The translations under genes and the position numbers were made by a program. This document shows, piece after piece, positions 53,911-64,000 of a stretch of DNA of 64,000 nucleotides. Numbering within the stretch: the first letter of the stretch is position 1; each line of letters starts with the position of its first letter. The stretch comes from Apostichopus japonicus. Its lineage: Eukaryota; Echinodermata; Holothuroidea; Aspidochirotida; Stichopodidae. The notes under the pieces were generated by a model that was not told the origin of the DNA, ran no database searches, and worked only from the letters and a program-made list of their open reading frames with translations. Where the stretch lies: contig NC_092564.1 of assembly GCF_037975245.1 (NCBI RefSeq), forward strand, positions 27,326,984-27,390,983, in the 5' to 3' direction.

Positions 53911-56900
53911 CAAGAACTGCCCCTGATATCTGGTAGTTAGTATTTACACTGTCTTATACATTTTCTCATAAACTACATTAAAAAATTCCACTGCTCTGCA
54001 CATTCTGCAAAAAATGGGATTCAACCAAACTTTCAGCTAAAAGACTGCAATCACAAATACCCATGGACAGTGGTCACCAAATCACTGTGTACTGGGTTTC
54101 AGTGAAAATTTTCATATGAAGGACAATGGCCATTGAATCACCAAGGACAGAGTGAGCAGAACCCACTCAAAAGTGGTCACCTAATCACAATGGACAGTGG
54201 GCATGTACCATGGTGGAGTATAAAACCAATGCACAGTAAATCATGACACAGGGGCCAACCTATCACCATGGGCGGTTGGACTACTTCACCACCATAGACG
54301 GCGAATAGCAGACCATTCATTATATTTCTCAGATCATAGCCCTCTCTCATATAGCGGCATTACAATATATGCATCACAACTACTGCACAGACAGAGAATC
54401 TCGACATGGTTTCTTTACATACAATAATTGGTATTTACTGAAGATTGCAGAAAGCCACTCAGCAAGGAAAGAAGAATCATATGGTTTGACATTTAAATCC
54501 ATCAAGTACATGAAGAAAGTATATATCCATATAGGATTGTTGCTAAGCAACAAAAATTATCTACCAAGGGCAACTGATACTCCAACTTCTTTACCTTAGT
54601 CTGTCTATAAAAGTACATGGATTATAATATAAAGAAATGGGGTTAAATTCCTACACCTGCAGTTCCAGGGTACTGCATGGGGACTCTATTATTCTTATCT
54701 AGGTCATACTTCCAAGTAGCTATGTGGATATATTTTAACAAATGTGTATGTGAATCAGTTATATGCCATCACATACCCTCAAATATGTTAGATATAAAGA
54801 AACATAAGAAACTAAGAAACTAAGGTTGTGGGGAGACAGGTAAGCGGGGAACGAAGTAAATATAAAGAAACAAAAATGGTCACCTAAGTTAAGATGTGGA
54901 TGTTGACGTTGAAGTTTGTCAATGGGGAGGGAGGGTGGGGGGGGGGGGCGCAGTGCTTAATGTTACCAACTTTTGTAGGCTATATGAAAACTTGAGTGCA
55001 TACAGAGAATGGAGACAGGTAAGAAAAGGGTGAAGTACAATATTAGGGGGACTGTGCTAGAGCTGCGGGTTATGTTATACATTGCTAGAAACACCAACAT
55101 GATGTTCTGCTAATTAACAACTAAGCACAGAGGCCTCTATGAACTTGCCTTCCTCAGGCAGCACAGAACTGAGAAAAGTAATAGCTTGATTACAGTCACT
55201 GCAGGTCTGTGCATTTAATAGCAGCACAGTATGCCAGACGAGTTAACTACCTTTTAACATTACTGCCTGTCAGTACAGGCAGCTCAATAAAACTGGATAT
55301 TTATGACAGTGAAAATGCCAGACAGTGTCAAGGCACTTGGCTGCCTGAAAATAACCCACAGTTCTCTTTGGGTACGTACAGTATAGCATCATGTTCACTC
55401 TGTCCAAATGGGGACAGTCGAGTAGGATTAAATGGATAATCGATTGTTACTCTTAACCTTCTCATATATAGATCACTATTATTACTGTGCACAGACTGTC
55501 TTCACTGACTATTAACAAGCATTCACTGTACCTAACAAAAATTGATGTTTACAGGCCGGCCCAAAAAATTTGCATTTTTGTCAAACAAAGTCTGCGGAAC
55601 ATCAAGGATCGGCTCGAGAGGCTAATCAAATTGTCAGAAAGTAGAATCACCCATGCAAGGAATTGAGGAAGCCCTGAGGTAGAAAGTCCTTACCGAAAAA
55701 CTATATTATACACACATATGGTAATGTAGTTTAATTTAACCAGGAATATTTAACATTACTGCCTTCAATATGTTTCAGCAAGAAGCTTGTAGTTGTCACT
55801 GATACTTCCTGAGGTGTGGTATTGTAAAAGATGAACTTCAGCACAGTGAAGGTTTTGCAGTATATTGTGTTTTTCCTTTCCATGAAAGGCATATTTATAA
55901 TATATTATGATATATAACGAGGGTAGAGTAAACACCATATCTGTTTTGGTATGTTAGCTACAGTAGGATTACTTAGATAACACCCTCTACCACCATTTAT
56001 CAAACCTTTTCCCATGTACAACACAGACATGCCTCATGTAACCTAACATGAACTCACCATCTGGCGCACTGAAGGAAAAGGTACTGTAAGTACAATTGCC
56101 GTAATGACATAACAAGCATTATGTACTTAACATACAGCATTTTGTGGGCAGATATATAATCCCCAGGTTCAAAGTGTGGCAAAACTGAATGGAGATATGC
56201 AATTATGCATCATACAATCTGGTATTGTATTGATTGAGCACTGTATGACATAACAAGCAGTACAGTATGTATGTTGTTTTACCTTTAGCTATAGGCAAGA
56301 GGTCAAATTGTGGCTTCAGAGTGCTCCAAAGTGGTGAAATGTGTACATAATTCTGCAGTAGCTTAAACTAAGAAGCAAATAACAGCAGCTCACTGCAAGG
56401 ACAGCTACAGTATAGCATAGCACACAGTACGTGAACCACATACACACGCATTGTACATTTCAAACATGGGGCCCTGTATTTTTTCCCTTTCTATAAACTT
56501 CTCAGAATTCTCCCATTCAGTATTAAATGACTGACTTTTTCTATACAGGGTCAGTTTACTATCTACATGATTTTGCTGGAACCCAGAAGCTCTGCTCTGC
56601 TTACTGTTCTGTTACTACAGGAAGTGCAATGATACCTTATTACCTTCCTATCTGTCTACAACCAAAATTTTAAAAACTTGTTTCTAGGTTGAATATTAAA
56701 ACATTTTGAACAATCTACCAGACTATCAAACATTTTCAGTTTCACTTAAAGAATCTCGTCATCGCTAATTCACTATACCATTTGACGAGTGACATCGAAA
56801 CAATAACGACAGTACTTGACATGTCATTGTGTAGTAATGATGGTCTGTAATACTAGTTGAATAGTACAGTCCCGGCAAGTTAATGATATGCTAACTAATA

Positions 56901-57671
56901 CGGCAAGGAAGTTTCTGAACGATTAATACAATGAAAAGTTATGACTGTCAGTCCCATTAAAACCTACAAAATCACAGGTGTGAGTAATTTACGATGTACA
57001 GTACTTATGTCCATGCATCTACTTATGTCCCCATCTACTTACTTAAATGTCCCCATCCATACAGTACTTATGTCCCCATCTACTTAAAAGAGATACAAAC
57101 TCAACAAAAACATCTTTATCTTAAATTATGACAGAGATCATTTGTGAAGAACTACTCCCCCCAAAAGAGGTCAGAAAAATCTTACTCCATATCCTAGTTT
57201 AAAAGTCTTGCCTGGGTGCTGTCATTATGTAAATCTGTGATGTCATAGAGCTGCTAAGAACTGAAAGCTTTTTGCTTTTCTCTGTTCTTTTCTTTTCATA
57301 ATTTCAAAGATAAAATGTTAAATTGTGTTGAAACTGAAACATTAGATCATGTAACGAACTTCAATATTTTACGTTCAGCGTCTCCATGACAGAAAATAAA
57401 CATTGTAATCAATAAGGAAACACGTAAGAAAATTGAAGCATGTTTAACATGTGGCTCGATTTTGAAATATTTGGACTTGATTAAGTCTTCAGCCTTGTGT
57501 GTGATTGGAGCATTAAATCTGTGACATCCCTCCAAATGGAATCAGATTTTGCATAGCTGTTTACGGGAAGTTGTTCAGGACAATTACATCACATTGACCA
57601 ATGATGAAAGTTGGACTTGTGTCTCTTCTTTACCCTCTCCCCCCCCCCCCCCAATGACCCACTGACCTCCT

Positions 57672-58085
57672 GTTGACTGCCCAAGAACTCTTCCTTCTAA
57701 ATGTACCAAGACTATCAATTCCATAAAGTAATACTATTTAACTTAATTTGTTAGAAGATTAGAAGATTTTCGGACTTAAACTGTTTCAATTGTTTAACAA
57801 ATGACCACTTCCCCCCTCTCCCCGCCCCCCACTGCTCCCAGTATTCTGGCAAAAACCAATGCTGCTTTGACTGTACCAAACCCACTGTTGACTGCTCAAG
57901 AACTCTTCCTTCTAAATGTACCAAGACTATCAATTCCATAAAGTAAAACTATTTAACTTAATTTGTTTAGAAGATTTTCGGACTTAATATTTCAAATTGT
58001 TTAACAAGTGACCATCTCCCCCCCTCCCCCCCCCCACTGCTCACAGTATTCTGGCAAAAACCAATGCTGCATTGACTGTACCGCA
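57672..58085. repeat. ~210-bp tandem duplication
   Basis: Two copies of a block containing AAGAACTCTTCCTTCTAAAT, CCATAAAGTAATACTATTTA, GAAGATTTTCGGACTTA, a poly-C stretch and ATTCTGGCAAAAACCAATGC. They differ by small indels and by the length of the C-run. Confidence 0.9.
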
Positions 58086-61000
58086 CCTTAAACATGCTAC
58101 TGTTCATGTGAATATTTACTACTGAAGTTTTCTATGTTATCTCTACCTGTGAGCACTTGGCAAATCTGATCTGCTGATATGAAACAACAACATTTTATGA
58201 GGCAGGGATGAGTGGTTGGAAGATTAAAATACAGTTTGGACCACGGATATTAATCAGAAATGGTTGACAGAACCTGCCATCCAGTTGTATGTTATTTCAG
58301 ATCCAATGTCTGTGTCATGTGCAGCAATGCTGTTCCACAGGAAGGTTAACCATACTGTTCAATATGTTACAGTAGCATTCACATTTAACTGACACCCAGA
58401 CAGAACACAGCTCATGAATAATAAAAAAGACCCACTAGATTGTCAAACTCTCCTCATCATTTTGTCTGCTTCCTCATGAGGCACAGCTACGTTTTATACA
58501 GATCTGTTATCTGAGCTTACAGAGAAACCTTCCGGAAAACTTGTCGGGTTTGATTATTTATGAACCAATCAACTATACATACTGTGCCCATCTCTTCCAC
58601 CCGCCCCCCCCCCCCAACATACTAACCTCAATCCACAAAGCCTAGGGAACATTAATAAGTAAAAATCCATAACTGTTTGCACACACTACTTACAGTACAC
58701 TTGTTTTCTTTTTTCTTTTCATCTGAGATGACATTAACAGAAATAATGTTCTACTTTATGCACACATGACTGATGTTGTTACCTTTTTAATCAGTTTTAG
58801 AGGTATATATTGTTTTTTCATTATTTTATCTACAAACTCTGAAGTTAATGCATTACATTATGGCTTATGAAGGATATCTTTCTATAAAAAAACTTAATTT
58901 GCAATTATTTCACATTAGTCCCAAGATAGGGATCACTAGCTTCATAACAATTAAAATGGAATGCCAACATTTCAACTACTTTTGCCTAATGTTTCATCAA
59001 TCCAGATGCTGTACAGCTCAGAAAGTGGAAAAAAAAATTGTGCATGGTACAAACAGTGGAACTCCCTTTACTGATGATTTACAAACTTGTTCACTGCTTC
59101 TAACATTCACCTACTGTAGCAAGACTAAGCCCAATCAGGATACAAAATCACTCACTTTTTTAGAAGTTGTACACCTGCAAAAAGGACATGTATGTGCATG
59201 GTACAAAGACCATCCAACCCTTCAATCCCATGATTCAAATATGCATGATATCATTGGTGTGCAACCATCATTCATGATACTTGACCAAGTTCAATCCGAT
59301 ACAATTTTCAATGTGTGCCTGTGTGTGTTAGAGAGCTGTAGAGTTGCACATGGAACTGTGTATGGTACAGATTGTCACACCCCATCTTGTCATTGGTGCA
59401 ATGGAGAAGCACCTGTGCAGTATAGTAAACATCTTGGAAGCAAGACAACTGGAATAGTAGTAATATTTGTTCTAGGATTCCTGCATATTGACTGTCATAC
59501 TTTGACCTCAGTTGACAGGTAGATTAAAACAATGTTGAGTGCCTGCAGGTGTAATTAGACAAGTAATGACATACTGGAGGTCAAAGGTCATGTACAGGTT
59601 GCACCAGCTGCAGTTGGCATCAGATAACCTGACTTTTAAAGTGGTAATGTTTTTCTTCTACCTTGTCAAGGTGACGTTGTAAGCTGCATTCATCCAGAAA
59701 GTACTATATGTAGAGCTGTAGGTAATACTGTAAGGTTACATATTTAACGAAGTTGAAGAAACTAGAAGGATGAACTCAGTAATATTGTTTTCATATGATA
59801 TTTTTCCATTTTAACATAACAATTTCAACAATTCTCCCAATCATTGGGTAGCTATGACGGATGCATTGTTTGGACAAGACTAAGAATGCAAACAATGCCA
59901 TGATCCATTGTCCACTGTATGACATCAGGTTGTGCAGGAAATGACTCAGAAAAGTTCTATTTTCAGGTTTGCCATTATGAAAATACTGTCACCAAGCCCT
60001 AAATTTGCAAGGACTTTATAAATTACAGTGGGTGAGGAGTGGGAGGTAAGGGTGTGGGTGAGGGTGGTGCTACCCTATATTCTGTATCAAATGTAAACTA
60101 TTAGCAACTAAAAGCCACTCACAATGCATTTGTTTAGCTCGACTAGTCAAGTTTCATTTGAAATAATTTAGAATCAGTTTCTGCAGCATAGCAGAATAAT
60201 TTGAAAAAGGATAATAAGGAAAATAAAGGTTACCAGGTATGGATAATTTATGAATTACAAGCTTATCTATCTTCTCACCCCCCCCCACCCAACCCCAAAG
60301 GGTTTATCAGTCTCATTGTTGGCATGATACAGCCAGTGTGTTGAGGGTTTTGAAGAGACAGGTAAGGTAGGAAATGAACTAGGATGAATAAATCTAAGAC
60401 TAACAGCTCAAAACCTTTCATCTACAGTATCCTTGGTGGTTAAATGCTACTCTTCTCTTATTATCTTATTCTCTATGAATATCATAAACACAAGTATTAA
60501 TGTTTCATTCTATCTTTGATATTTTAGCATCCTCGCGCAATCCACTCCCCACCCAGTTGGGACAATTTTTTCTATACTGTAGTGTCATGTCCCGCTTCAG
60601 AGCACTCCTATTGTCATTACGAGCAGTATGAATATCATGTTTCTATCAGATCAAGGTTAAGGAGCAGCTGTGTGTACTGACAATACCAGTGCTTTGAAGC
60701 ATGGTATTGGAGTACAGTTTAGAGAGGTATTAGCAAATTGTCCCAACTGGCTGCATTCCCAGGGCATCTGATGCATCTTTGAGAACAAAGCAAACACCAA
60801 AGCACTGCATGATTTCTGCAGACCATAGTAGCAATTACCTCTAGTCACAACTAACGTAATTAATTATACATCTCACGCTGTACAGCATATTGAACATTGG
60901 AAAGGAAATTGTTTTCAAGACACTCGATTCTACATGGTAACTTATCAACATAGTCAATCCCAGTCCAAGCATCGTTTTACAGTGTACTTTCATCAAATAT

Positions 61001-61289
61001 ATGCCGCATAATTTGAACCAGAAATGAACAGGGATTAAACAACATTTCCTCTTTCCGATAGAAGACACCGTTGTTGATATAAAACTGAAGGGGTATTTCC
61101 TACAATTCACTAAAGCAATAATATCACCAGGACTGCATTGTCTTACGAAAGCATACAGATGACCGCTTGGATTGACATAGATCATTTATAAACAAAATTG
61201 TATAAGTTTCGATTTAATTGAACAAGCCAAGTGGAAACCGCCCATCGACTTCAATGTCTGACATAATTCATTGTGGTAAAAATTCTTAA

Positions 61290-61540
61290 CCGGTGCTGTG
61301 GCCGAGTGGCATTTGAAGCAATAAGTTAAGTTGGGTTTTTCATCCAAGAGCAATCTACAATTTTCCCATCTGAAATGACTTTCTAAATTGAAAAGATTCC
61401 AAATTTGAGCTAAAATGTTGAATTGGAAGCCACCCGACCTGTAAGTTGTAATCCATAAGCCCTTGCGGGTTTCTCCCACATTTGTGGTCGCTTAAACGTT
61501 GTGACAATAACTGTTGAATAAATTATTATTATTAAAGGAT
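61290..61540 (+). repeat. tRNA-derived SINE-like remnant
   Basis: GGTGCTGTGGCCGAGTGGC at 61292 matches a Leu/Ser-type tRNA A box (TGGCCGAGTGG). A weak B-box-like GGTTTTTCATCC follows about 35 bases on, and the segment ends in (ATT)n. No complete cloverleaf can be built, so it is a repeat relic, not a working tRNA gene. Confidence 0.4.
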
Positions 61541-62712
61541 TTGCTGAATGATGAACCACTGGCACTGCTGAAATCTGGAAAGTTTGTCCAAACTCAAGTT
61601 GGAATATGTTATATAATAGAACCATATTGGTCTTAGAAAACGATGGTTGAAATGGAGGTTTCATGATGGATGGTTCTGTAGGGAAGGGGATGGAGAGTAT
61701 AACCCAGAATACAGACAGCAGATTCAGGAGGATGAGACTCCTAGTTGAAGAGCGCTGTACATAGGACTCTCTGAATCATACAAACCAAGAGGAACAGAGG
61801 GTGATGACATTAGGAGGGTCAATAGAGGAAACGGCTCAAGAATGATACCAGGTTTTAAGCATGGCAGATCGGAGTGTTAAAAGGTAACCAGTTCATTCTA
61901 GGCACGTTACAACAAAGGTGCTATGTTTGTGGGGAGACAGGTAAGCGAGAAGCATAGTTAATATATGGTCCAAGGGAGCAAATATAAACATGTGCAACCT
62001 GTTCCACTCTGACATTTTGAAAGACTCAGTACATACAGAGAGTACTCTTTGGGGCTGACTAACCAATCGCAACGAACGTGTCGGCAAGTTTGGAAGTCCA
62101 CTAAGCTGCTTTAAGTTCTGTAGCTGCGATGTTTGGATGAGTCAGCACTCAGTGGTGCATGATGCTAAGATTGATGCGGGACAAACATTTGCTAGCCGAT
62201 CGCTGATTCATCCAGCTACTTTAATTATTCTTCCAGGGACCAAAATCCAATCAAGAGAATCTGCGTTGGTCTTCCGTTTTTTTTAGTGACTTGAAAATTA
62301 TTAACCGCAGAAAATTCAATTTCTGCTGGACAGCGCAGAGGTCGGGAAAACGTCTCCTCTAAATTGTTCTCACATCAAGTGAGCCGTACCTTATCAATAT
62401 TAAACTCATCACTTTAGGTGTTTAAAGCTGGTCTGAGGGGTTAATGCTATAAATTCATTAAAGAATTAATATGCTGAAAATGATTAAATGGAACGACTCT
62501 TTCAAACTGGTTTAAATGGGAACTGTTCGCATGGCAACCAAGTCTGTAATATACTTTGTTATTTGTCGTCACTTAAAGGGATGATATCTTAAAACTTTGA
62601 AAAATTTTGTTCAAGGTAGTCAGGGCCAGTACTACATTTGTAAGAACCAGTTGTCATGATAGTCTACTAAATACACCGCATATCAAGATAAACAATAAGA
62701 ACAGTTCTTAAA

Positions 62713-62985
62713 GTTTTCTGGAAATACAATACACAAGTATTCTAAGCTAAAAACCAGGATTTTTGGAAGAAATTGTAACCTGACGATTCCAAACGGACTG
62801 ACTCTGCACTACACGTAATTATAAACTATATCAATAAATGTTTGTAGCAAATTTCAGGAAATACATGTAAGTAATCTAAGCTAAAATATCGGGTTTCTCG
62901 GAAGAAATTGTAACCTGACGATATCAAACGGACTGACTCTGCACTACACGTAATTATAAACTATATCAATAAATGTTCACAGCAA
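62713..62985. repeat. ~137-bp tandem duplication
   Basis: Two copies of a block with GAAGAAATTGTAACCTGACG, AAACGGACTGACTCTGCACT and ACACGTAATTATAAACTATA; about 90% alike. Confidence 0.9.
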
Positions 62986-64000
62986 ATAAGTTTTTAATTT
63001 CACAGTAATATCCAAAATTTTGATGGAAAATACTGACAATGGACTCATGAGTCATATGAAATGTCCAATTAGAACACTAAACACAAGTTAACTATATATG
63101 TATGTACCATCTGTAACAAGAAAAATCCACCAGCTTATATATCATATTCCTAAATTACAGAATCAAGCTGTGAACTCTGCTTTAATATCGTTTGTCATTA
63201 ATGTTTAATGCAGCACTCTCCAGTTGGTCGATCAGCAAGTTTACCTAACGTACCATGTCTTACTCAAGATATGAGAGACATTAATCATGAAAATTACAAT
63301 AAGAGAGCCCATCCTCTTACATGTTTTTCACCACATGAAGCTTCGTCAGCCGATATTAACGACTTTGTTTTGACTGTCAACATTTTCATGACCCAGACAA
63401 GTTTTCATTTCTAACAGCAGAAATAATGACATGATGTTAGTGGGAAAACTGGAAATTTTCAAAAATTTCCAACTTTAATTTAATAAGTTGTAAACTCATA
63501 GCTGATTGGTCTAGCTCATTGACTACATTGTTACGAGATCTTAGCCCCAAATAGCCAAAGAAAAACTGATCAAAAAAATAACCCAACATAGCTCTGCTTT
63601 AATACTGTATATAATCCCTTCTTTCCACCCTTTTGGTCTGTGAGAATATTGATCTGCTCTTGGGATGGCATAAAAAATGCTATATCCTCGTAAAAAAAAA
63701 TAATAAAAAAGAGAAAAACCTTGTCAGAGAATTCTGTAGTCAATAAAACTACTACGAGCAGAATTGGCTTTTATTATTTCACAATGTTAAAGCACACATA
63801 TGGCAAAGCATTTGAGATGGTTTATTATTCTTCTCAGCTCAACATTCAAGTCACAATGGGAGGATCTTCTCATGTAGGCTGCCGAGTGATTGACGGGTAA
63901 TCAATCAATTAAACATGGTCAAAGAGACATGGAGGGTTTACATTTCATCACACCATGGATATTACTCCCATGTACAGAGGTAGCCAGGAAAATACTAATG

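Larger units (their letters stand above)
52958..64000 (-). other. TLN: Upstream talin intron (at least 11 kb)
   Basis: No talin F0 or early F1 exon (human KKGIWLEAG or DYYMLRNGD motifs) was found on the minus strand. The region holds the fold-back element, tandem duplications at 57672 and 62713, a SINE-like remnant near 61290 and one unexplained plus-strand open frame (58848-59522). 54000-57300 and 59600-61200 show nothing else supportable. Confidence 0.6.

Noticed and set aside
61292-61360. Possible tRNA gene (A box TGGCCGAGTGG)
   Set aside because: No acceptor-stem pairing and a poor B box; treated as a SINE remnant.
52958-64000. Search for the talin F0 exons and start codon
   Set aside because: No minus-strand segment with the expected F0 motifs and splice sites was found, so the 5' end is placed outside the window.

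Overview
The window is a piece of an animal nuclear genome: AT-rich, intron-dense, full of microsatellites and minisatellites, with no bacterial gene organisation. It is dominated by one multi-exon gene on the minus strand, talin (TLN), the large cytoskeletal adapter that links integrin tails to F-actin. I could place 31 constitutive coding exons with canonical GT-AG borders, and every phase joins correctly. Read 5'->3' on the minus strand they run from 52957 down to 299 and encode 1460 codons, about residues 104-1545 of human talin-1: most of F1, F2, F3, the linker, R1-R7 and most of R8. The 5' end (F0) lies beyond base 64000, and the 3' end (rest of R8, R9-R13, dimerisation domain) lies before base 1. 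The host is probably a marine invertebrate deuterostome, perhaps an echinoderm. That is inferred from the close match to vertebrate talins together with the intron and repeat style; the sequence alone does not fix the species.

Layout by coordinate. 1-5254: the five most 3' exons (R6-R8) with short introns. 5255-25188: a 20-kb intron inside R6, which is the most interesting part of the window. In the talin orientation it holds well-formed extra exons: a 99-bp in-frame exon (15966-15868) that resembles the start of the next canonical exon, an acidic terminal exon with a stop (13799-13680), a second possible terminal exon (17785-17600), and a possible alternative first exon with its own ATG (6551-6498). 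All of them are compatible with the phase-0 junction of this intron. Together they suggest that talin can be made as a head+R1-R5 form with a private tail and as a rod-only form. The same intron carries what looks like the last exon of an unrelated plus-strand gene (19081-19288). 25189-40739: the compact exon cluster for F3 to R6, with two additional in-frame cassette candidates: a 57-bp exon inside R3 (32590-32534) and a 27-bp microexon at the R4/R5 boundary (28522-28496). 41375-52957: exons for F1-F3. 52958-64000: intronic sequence upstream of the first visible exon, with a fold-back element, tandem duplications and a SINE-like remnant.

Repeats are abundant: a 399-bp tandem array near 49-51.6 kb bounded by a 12-bp inverted repeat, several minisatellites, a long hairpin at 31.3 kb, and about two dozen runs of 9 or more C or G. 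I saw no rRNA, convincing intact tRNA, CRISPR array or prokaryotic regulatory site.
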